Source: Pseudomonas sp. MM223
GTDB taxonomy: Bacteria; Pseudomonadota; Gammaproteobacteria; Pseudomonadales; Pseudomonadaceae
Direction: 5' to 3'
Length of the DNA: 64,000 nucleotides
Assembly (NCBI GenBank): GCA_947090765.1
Contig: OX352322.1
Coordinates: 3,455,501-3,519,500, forward strand
Part shown: positions 36,609-44,839 of the stretch, one piece after another
Numbering within the stretch: position 1 is the stretch's first letter
Layout: each line of letters opens with the position of its first letter
Program-made: the position numbers and the translations under genes
Notes under the pieces: generated by a model
What the model was told of the DNA's origin: nothing
The model's input: only the letters and a program-made list of their open reading frames with translations
The model's database searches: none

Positions 36609-38474
36609 TCAGTCGTTGATCCGCACTGCGGCGCCGGTGATCTGGGTGGTGTCGGTACTGGTGGTGACGATGACTTTGCCTTTGATCTCGACGCCTTCAG
36701 GGGTCAGCGTGATGCTGCTTTCGCCCACCTGTAGAATGATGTGCTGCTTGGCGGCCACCTGTATGAACTGGTTGTCGACCTGCAGGGTGTAAGAGCCTTC
36801 GGTCACTTGCACCACCGTGTCTTTCTTGACCGTTTCGGTGTGCGTGCCGCCAACAGTCATCGAGCGGTTGTTCCCCACATCATGGGTCTCATCCAGCTCG
36901 ATTTCGGTATCCATGTTGCGCTCGGCATGCATGATGATCTGCTCGGCGCCGGCCTTGTCTTCGAAGCGGAAGAAGTTGGCGGTACCACCGTCGCCCTTCA
37001 TCGACCGTGTCAGAAACCCACTCTGGGTCTTGTTCGCCGGCAGTGCCCACGGCGGGGTGTTGCTGCTGTTGTACAAGCTGCCCATGATCAGCGGTCGATC
37101 GGGGTTGCCGTCGAGGAACACCACCACCACTTCATCGCCCACGCGGGGGATCTGGATGCTGCCGAAGCCGCCGCTGGCACCGGACTGGGCGACGCGTACC
37201 CAGCATGAGCTCTGATCGTTGAATTCGCCGTTGCGGTCCCAGTGGAACTGCAACTTCACCCGCCCCAGTTCATCGGTGTAGATCTCTTCGCCTGGCGGGC
37301 CAACGACGATCGCGGTTTGTGGCCCATTAATAGAAGGCTTACGCGTGCTCAATTGGGGTCGATACGGGATTTTTTTCCGTACGCAAACAAACTTGTTGAA
37401 GTAACCGGCTTGGTCACCCGTCATGTAGTTATTGCTGCCACGGTGCTCAATGCTGAGCAATAGGAAATTTCGGTTTTCAGCGTCACCCAGGTCGTGTTCG
37501 TAGTGCTGGATCAGCTCGAAGGTAAACCCGGGCCGCATCACGCGGCAATTACTGTCGCCATAAAACGTCTTGCCCAGCAATTCAAGTGCTTCAATACGAT
37601 TGCGCACCATGAGTTCGCCGTCTTCGTAGGTGCCATGCGTGTACTGACCAGGAAAATCATAAATTTCAAATTTATCCACATCGCCCTGGTCATTAAGGCT
37701 CTGCATGGTCACCGGAAGAAAGTTACGCGGTTGACGATAATCAAAGGTACGCACGGCGATTTTGCCGGACTGAAGCTGGCGTATTGCACGCCACTGCGTG
37801 ATCGAGTCCGCAGTCTCCGTCACAGAAGTACTGTGAAACCGAATCTGTGGTTGCTCTGGCAAGGGTAGCAAGGTGCTCGAATCATCAGTGATGATCATCA
37901 CGTGCGAGTCGGCGGTGTGCTCGAAATAATAGAACAGCCCCTCGTTTTCGAGCAACCGCTGCACGAAGTTGAAATCGCTCTCACGATACTGCGTGATATA
38001 ACTATGCTGCTTAAGTGCTTTGCTGAGGCGGAACTCATATTTGGGTAACGTACCAAAGCCTGCGAACACTTCACTGACGACGTCCTCTACCGTCTTGTTC
38101 TGAAAGATGCGCGAGTCGAACCGGCACGTCAACATCCATAGCCAAGGGCTCAATACCGCAGCGTAGCGGACATAGCCTCCATCGCTCCCTTGGGAACTAA
38201 AGCGATTGATATAACCATTGACATGACGAACAGCACCATCAGCCAGCTCAATTTCAAGTGTAGCGGGACGACCAATTAGCGCTTTGAGCTTGACGTTAGC
38301 CGTATCGCTCAGCAATGCAAGGTCAAACTGATACAGACGTGACAGGCCTTCACTGCCTGAAAAACTTTCAAGCAAAAAGCTGTCTTCACCCGCCGCTGCG
38401 AAAGTATTGAGCTTGAACAGGCGCCTGTTTTGTGGGTTTAACAGAGAGGCAATAGAGAAATTTTCCATCAGCAT
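36609..38474 (-). CDS. vgrG: VgrG / TssI spike protein
   Basis: A 621-residue VgrG. ATG 38474 (MLMENFSIASLLNP) has GAGG 7 bases upstream; a longer in-frame reading enters the neighbour gene. Gp27-like motifs are LYQFDLALLSD and FNFVQRLLENEGLFYYFEH. The gp5 OB-fold junction is DELGRVKLQFHWDRNGE and VRVAQSGASGGFGSIQIPRV, then VVVFLDGNPDRPLIMGSLYN. The C-terminal beta-helix ends ITGAAVRIND with no added effector domain. It forms the T6SS needle tip that receives the PAAR of the Rhs effector. Confidence 0.95.
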   Translation of the reverse strand: MLMENFSIASLLNPQNRRLFKLNTFAAAGEDSFLLESFSGSEGLSRLYQFDLALLSDTANVKLKALIGRPATLEIELADGAVRHVNGYINRFSSQGSDGGYVRYAAVLSPWLWMLTCRFDSRIFQNKTVEDVVSEVFAGFGTLPKYEFRLSKALKQHSYITQYRESDFNFVQRLLENEGLFYYFEHTADSHVMIITDDSSTLLPLPEQPQIRFHSTSVTETADSITQWRAIRQLQSGKIAVRTFDYRQPRNFLPVTMQSLNDQGDVDKFEIYDFPGQYTHGTYEDGELMVRNRIEALELLGKTFYGDSNCRVMRPGFTFELIQHYEHDLGDAENRNFLLLSIEHRGSNNYMTGDQAGYFNKFVCVRKKIPYRPQLSTRKPSINGPQTAIVVGPPGEEIYTDELGRVKLQFHWDRNGEFNDQSSCWVRVAQSGASGGFGSIQIPRVGDEVVVVFLDGNPDRPLIMGSLYNSSNTPPWALPANKTQSGFLTRSMKGDGGTANFFRFEDKAGAEQIIMHAERNMDTEIELDETHDVGNNRSMTVGGTHTETVKKDTVVQVTEGSYTLQVDNQFIQVAAKQHIILQVGESSITLTPEGVEIKGKVIVTTSTDTTQITGAAVRIND

Positions 38475-38506
38475 GATCGTCCTCGAGGCGTGTTGCGTAA
38501 CAGGCC

Positions 38507-39211
38507 TTATAGGCTGTGCTTTTTCGCGAAGAGCCTTCCAAGCGGAGACGCTGCGCGCTTCTCCCGTATGGCTTCGATGTCCATGAAGGTATATTGGCAC
38601 CCCTTGCTTTCTTCCTGTCGCCTCAGCGCCCGGAGTGCAAAAATACTATGGCGATTATAAAAAACCATATAGATCGATATGGAAATCGCTAAAACAATAA
38701 CACCCAAATAGAGAGTATCATGCTCACGAAACATTGAGTAAACCAAGCTGCCCAGTGCCGCACTCAACCCAGCCAACCAAGGGCTGTGCGAAGGCGGGCC
38801 CTCCAATACATCAACACGCGCCCCTATCACTTTAAAGACAGGACGTTCGGTTGACCAGTGGCAAACCACAGCATAGGCGAACCCAACAATAGCGAATGGC
38901 GCAACACTCAGCAGAATCGCAACAGCCGGGTCCAGCTTTAAAAGCTTATAGCAGACTGACAAAACCAAGACAAACGCCAACATGGGCGCCAACAATATAT
39001 TCGTCAACAACCGAAATCTTGCATACGTGGTGAACCGCTCAGTTCGATAGGCGCAAACGAAACACCCGTACACGAAAGCCAACACGGTTATTATCGCCGG
39101 CACGACAAACACCCTTGGCATGATGCCGGCCGCAAAAATGGCGAACATGGAATAAAAAAATCCTGCTGCAAAAATTTTTGCGTAAAACCGTTCAAGCTCG
39201 ACTACAAACAT
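38507..39211 (-). CDS. Polytopic membrane protein, probable immunity to the adjacent effector
   Basis: A 234-residue protein with about five to six hydrophobic segments (for example FYSMFAIFAAGIMPRVFVVP, FVVPAIITVLAFVYG, ILLAPMLAFVLVLSVCY, ILLSVAPFAIVGFAYAV and LGVIVLAISISIYMVF). It ends in a basic cytosolic tail (FMDIEAIREKRAASPLGR). I do not recognise the family. It lies 3 bp after the gene at 39215 and 33 bp before vgrG. A multi-pass inner-membrane protein beside a possible membrane-acting effector is the usual immunity arrangement; that function is inferred. Confidence 0.6.
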   Translation of the reverse strand: MFVVELERFYAKIFAAGFFYSMFAIFAAGIMPRVFVVPAIITVLAFVYGCFVCAYRTERFTTYARFRLLTNILLAPMLAFVLVLSVCYKLLKLDPAVAILLSVAPFAIVGFAYAVVCHWSTERPVFKVIGARVDVLEGPPSHSPWLAGLSAALGSLVYSMFREHDTLYLGVIVLAISISIYMVFYNRHSIFALRALRRQEESKGCQYTFMDIEAIREKRAASPLGRLFAKKHSL

Positions 39212-39214
39212 ATT

Positions 39215-40495
39215 TCAGTCTTTTCCAGTCAAAAAATCGCCAATGGCGGTTCCCGCCCCCGTCACCTCATCACTCATGACTAACTGGACCACGACACCTG
39301 CAATCCAGCCCACACTAATCACAACGATGGCGGGGCCACTCATGATGGAGCCAACGACAACCCCTGCCGCAAAGGCCGCTGCATTGGTCGGTTGACTGTA
39401 AGCGGACTTGCTCAGGAAGTCTTCGAAGCTGGTTGCATCATGCGCATCAATCGCGAGTTGTGGGCCAAACGCCAGGGCGGGGCCTGCTTTGCCGAGTACT
39501 TTTCCTACGCCGCGTTGCCCATAACCGGAGCTATCGACATGGGCCAATCGACTCAGTTCCTTTGCGGTACCGTAAGCGGGTAGATGAATAACGTCACCGA
39601 CGGTTTTCCCTGCCACTCGATAAATATTTGCTTTCGTCGTTGCGGGGATCTCAAAAAATAGATTGCCGCCCCGGCTGACAAGCTTTATTCGCCCACGAAA
39701 AGCACGACGCGGAGAAACGCTCCCCGGCTTCCCCCGTGAAGTCGCCCACCGTTTAAGTTGCTTTTTTGTGGCCTCGGTCAAATCCAGCAAGTCCTCGACC
39801 CTGGTGGCCTTTGAGCCTGCGTGAACAACACCGCCGATACTGGCAAGCGTGCCAGGCAAGTTCGGAGTCGAAAACAATAAAGGGCCGACGACAGGAAGGG
39901 CTTCGGCCTTTTTCTTAATGGCCAGCGCCTGGTCTTTGGTTACCTCGGCTGATGTTTCAATCTTGCTTATCAAATTCCGCAGGAGCACCGCATATTCTTC
40001 GGCCTCGTCCGCACTTAACTCAGTTTCGGACGATTTCAACTCTGCGATGAGGAATTCTGCGGCACTCATGTCATCGGCGGAATAAAGACCGCCAATATCA
40101 AGCCTGTCATAGGTCCGGGCCGCGACTACGCTGGGCCAAGGCAAGTCACCTTGCCCCAACAGGCCATCTTGCTCACCGGACCCCATAGGGTCGGCTGCGG
40201 TGCAGGGATAAATTCTGTTCACACCGGCCTCCACGCCAGTCGCAAAAGCGCGAATGCGTGAGGACACATTGAGGCAGCGTAGGTGCCTGTTAACGTATAA
40301 AGCTCCATGCTCACCGAACTCCTTGTCTAAAGTAGTGCCGCAGGCAGCAGAAAGTACGTTTACGCGATAGCCGGTGCGACCAATGCCATACAGTAAAGTT
40401 CCTCCCCAGCCATCCAAGATGCCAACCACATCACAATTCAGCAGCCGGACTGTCCAGATTGGCGCAGGAAACACTGGAAAGCGTGACAATGTCAA
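39215..40495 (-). CDS. Putative T6SS effector with C-terminal membrane segments
   Basis: A 426-codon frame of unrecognised family. The first codon is TTG with no good ribosome site, so the true start is uncertain and may be one of the following GTG/ATG/TTG codons. Visible features: a Cys-containing N-terminal part (CGTTLDKEFGEHGALYV), a helical acidic middle (ELKSSETELSADEAEEYAVL), a basic segment (KRWATSRGKPGSVSPRRAFRG), a short beta-rich region with NIYRVAGKTVGDVIHLPAYG, and a C-terminal hydrophobic hairpin (AAFAAGVVVGSIMSGPAIVV followed by ISVGWIAGVVVQLVM). That tail resembles pore-forming toxins. Its position next to a membrane protein and vgrG supports an effector role. Confidence 0.55.
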   Translation of the reverse strand: MTLSRFPVFPAPIWTVRLLNCDVVGILDGWGGTLLYGIGRTGYRVNVLSAACGTTLDKEFGEHGALYVNRHLRCLNVSSRIRAFATGVEAGVNRIYPCTAADPMGSGEQDGLLGQGDLPWPSVVAARTYDRLDIGGLYSADDMSAAEFLIAELKSSETELSADEAEEYAVLLRNLISKIETSAEVTKDQALAIKKKAEALPVVGPLLFSTPNLPGTLASIGGVVHAGSKATRVEDLLDLTEATKKQLKRWATSRGKPGSVSPRRAFRGRIKLVSRGGNLFFEIPATTKANIYRVAGKTVGDVIHLPAYGTAKELSRLAHVDSSGYGQRGVGKVLGKAGPALAFGPQLAIDAHDATSFEDFLSKSAYSQPTNAAAFAAGVVVGSIMSGPAIVVISVGWIAGVVVQLVMSDEVTGAGTAIGDFLTGKD

Positions 40496-41460
40496 CCGTA
40501 GATGTGATACGGCAATTTCATATTGCCATCATTTGGCCTAGAGGTTTTCCCACTTACACCAAGATGTCATTATGTCATCACTCAAATGCGATCAAATGCG
40601 CCAGATGGCGTGGCCGCCCGTATTTGCGTGGCTGCCCCAGCAAATGGTCGAATGCCCAAAGCATCAACTACTCGTTAAAGGACGGCACGTACGCCATGCA
40701 GGTAATTGAACACGGCCAGGAGTAAAACACATACAGATACAACTGACATGCATCATCCGAGGCGGTGGCCTGATGTCCCCATCTACCTTCAGCTGCAATA
40801 CTTTTGAATATTCACCTGTTACTGTGCTGAACACCTTGCAGGCAGATAGCGGTGACCAAAACGATGCAGCAAGTGACATGCATGCTGGCAGTTGGCGCGC
40901 TTGGTGTATACGTGCTCTGGGCCGAAATCATCCCCCTTTATGGACGCATCTACAGGCATGCGCTGGCCATGCAAAATCGTGGGCAAGAAGCACTTATGCA
41001 TTCAGGTTGACGGGCGATAGCACCCCTTCACAGCTGCTTCTAGCCACACCATATTCCGTCGCACTGCCATCATCCCACCTTGCCTTGCCATCACCCCGCC
41101 AAGCACTCGGTCGCCGCAAAAAATGGGACCTGATTCACTTTTTGAAAAATATTATCCCCGATAATTTTCATCAGCTTCCGCCCTCTCTCACACCCTGTAT
41201 TTAGGGCTTCAGCCCCCGTTTCCTGTGCCCAAGACCCACCGTCAATATCACAGCGCCATTATTGCGCCGCCTCACAAAACAGGGAAAAAATCGCCCCCCC
41301 TCGCCGGAACTTCTTCCGCAGCGGGGTGCCCTACTCGGCATTGCTGGCAACACAATATTCATGTGCCAGCACTCAGATTTGCCGCAGCCGAAGGCTCAAT
41401 TTCAGGTCGACGCCACTGGCGTTCAGGACGATCAAGCAGGCACATGGACGCGATGTACCG
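40496..41460. other. Long divergent intergenic region, promoters expected
   Basis: 965 bp between the minus-strand effector/vgrG group and the plus-strand T6SS operon. Short frames here have no recognisable protein and poor codon pattern, so I see no gene. Promoters for both directions must lie here; I searched by eye for a -24/-12 sigma-54 element (TGGCAC-N5-TTGC) and saw no convincing one. Confidence 0.6.
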
Positions 41461-42210
41461 ATGACACAAACATTCGATGTCGAAGCACTGATCAAGCTGC
41501 GTAGCCAGACGCGGGCGATCTCCGATGCGCTGAAGGCGCAGGCGGCGGATTACCTTGCTACCGTGGCTCCGCTGATCCGTCCGCAAACCCTGTTTGGCGA
41601 ATACCTGCAAGGCGCCCAGCGCAGCAGCGGGCGCGAAACTCAGGGCCACTTCCAGTCCCTGATCGAACTCTACGAACGCATCGGCTCGGCCGCGCCGTTC
41701 CAGCTTGTCAGCGAACTGGAAGTGCCGCTCAACCTGATCAGTACCACCCCTGAACTGTTCCCGCTTGAGTACGACAAGGCCCTCGAACACAGCGGCCAGG
41801 TCATCCGCATTACCAGCCCGACGCGCTGGGTGGTGGGCTTCCACGCCTTCGAACTGGCGCAGTTTCGCAACGTCATCAAAGACCCCAACCGCAGCAGCGC
41901 CGAGCTGTACCGCTTCGTGGTGCACTACCTGGTGCTGTTCTACTGCCTGAGCAAGTCGCCGGGCCTTGGCCGGTTGTTCGAAGGCCTGCGCTACAGCCTC
42001 AGCTTTGAGCGCCTCAAGGGCTTTGGTGACCTGCCGTTCTGCGTCATCAGCTCGCCGGTGCGTTCGGAACTTCCCGACGATTCGGTCATCCGTAGCAGCA
42101 CGCAAATTGCCGGCAACACCAGCTTCGAAGAACTGGTGGGCCGCGACAACATCCTGGAAATGAACGACGACATCCGTCAGCGCCTGCTGCTGACGATCGA
42201 AGGACTGTAA
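41461..42210 (+). CDS. First gene of the T6SS operon, unknown function
   Basis: A 249-residue protein from ATG 41461 (MTQTFDVEALIKLRSQTRAI). It contains HFQSLIELYERIGSAAPFQL, ITSPTRWVVGFHAFELAQFR and FEGLRYSLSFERLKGFGDLP. There is no signal peptide or TM segment. It is not one of the core Tss families I can recognise. It lies 64 bp before tssB in the same orientation, so it is very likely an accessory T6SS component of this cluster type. Confidence 0.7.
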   Translation: MTQTFDVEALIKLRSQTRAISDALKAQAADYLATVAPLIRPQTLFGEYLQGAQRSSGRETQGHFQSLIELYERIGSAAPFQLVSELEVPLNLISTTPELFPLEYDKALEHSGQVIRITSPTRWVVGFHAFELAQFRNVIKDPNRSSAELYRFVVHYLVLFYCLSKSPGLGRLFEGLRYSLSFERLKGFGDLPFCVISSPVRSELPDDSVIRSSTQIAGNTSFEELVGRDNILEMNDDIRQRLLLTIEGL

Positions 42211-42274
42211 CGCGCAGCGCCCCACACCGGGCCGCGCAATGATTCGCAGCGAATTGCTCGCACTGGAGAACACG

Positions 42275-42814
42275 ATGGCGAAGAAGGAAAGCACTCAGCA
42301 CAAACTCGACCGCGTCCGCGCGCCTCGGGTCCATATCACCTACGACGTGGACATCGGCGATGCCATCGAGAAAAAGGAGCTGCCCTTCGTCGTCGGCGTA
42401 CTGGGCGACTTTTCCGGCAACCCGCTGGAGCCGCTGCCCAAGCTCAAGGACCGCAAGTTCGTCTTCATCGACCGCGACAACTTCAACGGTGTACTCAAGG
42501 GCATCAAGCCACGCCTGACCTACCGCGTCGACAACACCCTGGCCAAGAACGGCACCCAGCTGGGCGTGGAGCTTAATTTCAACAGCCTTGAAGACTTCGA
42601 GCCACAGAACGTGGTCAAGCAGGTTGAGCCGCTGCGCAAGCTGCTGGAAGTGCGCAACAAGCTGGCCGACCTGCGCAATAAGATGGGCGGCAACGACAAG
42701 CTCGAAGAGCTGCTGATGGACGTGCTGCAGAACACCGAAAAGCTCAAGACCCTGGGCAAGGAATTTGGCCGTGAGGCCGAAGTGAAAGACCCATCCAGCA
42801 GCGACCGTGCCTGA
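42275..42814 (+). CDS. tssB: TssB, T6SS contractile sheath small subunit
   Basis: A 179-residue protein from ATG 42275 (MAKKESTQHKLDRVRAPRVH), chosen because GGAG lies 8 bases upstream. Family motifs are VHITYDVDIGDAIEKKELPF, VVGVLGDFSGNP and KDRKFVFIDRDNF, with the C-terminal helix that pairs with TssC. It polymerises with TssC into the cytoplasmic sheath that contracts to fire the Hcp tube. tssC follows after 14 bp. Confidence 0.96.
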   Translation: MAKKESTQHKLDRVRAPRVHITYDVDIGDAIEKKELPFVVGVLGDFSGNPLEPLPKLKDRKFVFIDRDNFNGVLKGIKPRLTYRVDNTLAKNGTQLGVELNFNSLEDFEPQNVVKQVEPLRKLLEVRNKLADLRNKMGGNDKLEELLMDVLQNTEKLKTLGKEFGREAEVKDPSSSDRA

Positions 42815-42828
42815 GCAGGAGCCCGAAC

Positions 42829-44330
42829 ATGACCGACAAGCAAACCGCACCGCAACAGGCCGGCGAACTGGTCGAAGTGGAAAACTTCGCCCCACAGCCC
42901 TCGTTGCTGGACAGCATCATTTCGCAAAGCCGCGTGGCCCGCTCCGACACCGAGCGCAACCGTACCCGCGACCTGATTGGCGAATTGGTGAACCAGGTAC
43001 TCGAAGGTGAGATGACCCCGAGCAAGGACCTGATCGCCGTGCTCGATTCGCGCATCGCCGAAATCGACGCGATGCTCTCCGAGCAGATGAACGAAATCAT
43101 GCACGCCCGCGAGTTCCAGCAGCTCGAAGCCTCGTGGCGCGGCCTGAAGTACCAGGTAGACCAGACTGAAACCAGCACCACGCTGAAGATCCACCTGCTC
43201 AATGCCTCGAAGAAAGACCTGGTACGTGACCTGAAGGCCGCCAGCGAATTCGACCAGAGCGCGCTGTTCAAGAAGGTCTACGAAGAAGAATACGGCACCT
43301 TCGGTGGCGCGCCGTTCGGCATGCTGATCGGCGATTACGAGTTCAATCGCAACCCTGAAGACATGTACCTGCTGGAAGAAGTCTCGCACGTGGCCGCAGC
43401 AGCGCACGCGCCGTTCATTTCGGCGGCCTCCCCGAGCTGTTTGGCTGGGACTCGTTCACCGAGATGTCCGGCCCGCGTGACCTGGCGAAAATCTTCGACA
43501 CCGTCGAATACGCCAAGTGGAAGTCGTTCCGCGCCTCGGAGGACTCACGCTACGTCGGCCTCACCCTGCCCCACGTACTCGGCCGCCTGCCCTATGGCCC
43601 CGATACCACGCCGGTGGAAGAATTCAACTTCGTCGAAAGCGTCGACGGCCGCGACCACAACAAGTACCTGTGGATGAACGCCGCCTATGCCCTCGGCACC
43701 CGCGTTACCGATGCCTTCGCCCGCTACGGCTGGTGCGTGGCCATCCGCGGCGTGGAAGGTGGCGGCCTGGTCGAAGGCCTGCCAACCCACACCTTCAACA
43801 CCGACGACGGCGAAATCGCCCTCAAGTGCCCGACCGAAATCGCCATCACCGACCGCCGCGAAAAAGAGCTGTCAGACCTGGGCTTTATCCCCTTGGTGCA
43901 CTGCAAGGGCACCGACTATGCCGCGTTCTTCGGTACCCAGTCGGCGCAGAAGCAGAAGCAGTACAACACCGACATCGCCAACGCCAACGCACGCCTGTCG
44001 GCCCAGCTGCAGTACATCTTCGCCACCTCGCGCATTGCCCACTACATGAAGGCGATCATGCGCGACAAGATCGGCAGCTTCGCCTCGCGCCTGGACGTGG
44101 AGCGCTTCCTCAACCAGTGGCTGGCCAGCTACGTGCTGCTCGACGACACCGCCAGCCAGGAGGCCAAGGCCAAGTTCCCGCTGCGCGAGGCCCGCGCCGA
44201 GGTGTTCGAGGTACCAGGCAAGCCAGGCGTCTACAAGGCCGTGACTTACCTGCGCCCGCACTACCAGCTGGATGAACTGACCGCCTCGCTGCGGCTGGTC
44301 GCCGAACTGCCACAAGGGGCGCGCGGCTGA
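42829..44330 (+). pseudogene. tssC: TssC, T6SS sheath large subunit, frameshifted as written
   Basis: The N-terminal frame (MTDKQTAPQQAGELVEVENF to HAPFISAASP) breaks near 43434 and the rest (ELFGWDSFTEMSGPRDLAKI to LRLVAELPQGARG) is in another frame. Adding one C to the CCCC run at 43430-43435 gives a continuous 500-residue TssC, normal for the family. Motifs include LEASWRGLKYQVDQTETSTT and NAAYALGTRVTDAFARYGWC. TssC is essential for contraction, so a true frameshift would disable the whole T6SS; a sequence error is equally possible. Confidence 0.93.
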
Positions 44331-44356
44331 CAGGCCGTTGTGTACAGGGATGACAC

Positions 44357-44839
44357 ATGAGTAACCAGGCCCGCCTGCTGCCCTCGCTGCTCGACCGATT
44401 GCTGGACGACCGTCCCTATCAGTCGGCCGAACCGGCCGCGCAGCGCACCTGCTCGCTGGCCGAGTACAAGGCAAGCATCGTCCGCGACCTGGAGGTACTG
44501 GTGAATACCCGCCAGTCCCTGGTCGCCGAGGAGCTTGGCGGCTTCAGCCAGCTTGGAGGCTCCATCCTTGAATACGGCATGCCCGACTTCATCAGCCGCA
44601 GCGTGCTCGACCCGCACGATCGTCGCCTGATCCAGCAACAGCTGGAGCGGGCGATCAGCACCGGCGACCGGCGTTTTCGCCGGGTCCGTGTGCAGCTGTT
44701 GGCCCAACAGAACGGCCACCGCATGTTGACCTTCCGCGTAGACGCCGTATTGCGCCTGCAGGACATCAGCCGCCAGGTGTCGTTCGACGCCGTGCTGCAG
44801 GTCAACACCCAGGAATACAAAGTGCAGAACCTCAACTGA
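44357..44839 (+). CDS. tssE: TssE, T6SS gp25-like baseplate protein
   Basis: A 160-residue protein of the gp25 family: LLPSLLDRLLDDRPYQ at the start, the conserved YKASIVRDLEVLVNTR and LEYGMPDF motif, and a C-terminal beta domain ending SFDAVLQVNTQEYKVQNLN. It is part of the wedge baseplate that nucleates the sheath. It ends in TGATG, sharing a base with the tssF start. Confidence 0.94.
   Translation: MSNQARLLPSLLDRLLDDRPYQSAEPAAQRTCSLAEYKASIVRDLEVLVNTRQSLVAEELGGFSQLGGSILEYGMPDFISRSVLDPHDRRLIQQQLERAISTGDRRFRRVRVQLLAQQNGHRMLTFRVDAVLRLQDISRQVSFDAVLQVNTQEYKVQNLN

Noticed and set aside
40773..41204. 143-codon plus-strand frame in the long intergenic region
   Set aside because: Low-complexity mix of Ser/Pro/His/Leu, no ribosome site, no resemblance to a known protein.
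41359..43407. Minus-strand frames of 270-311 codons
   Set aside because: Antisense to the first T6SS gene, tssB and tssC; no domain and no ribosome sites.
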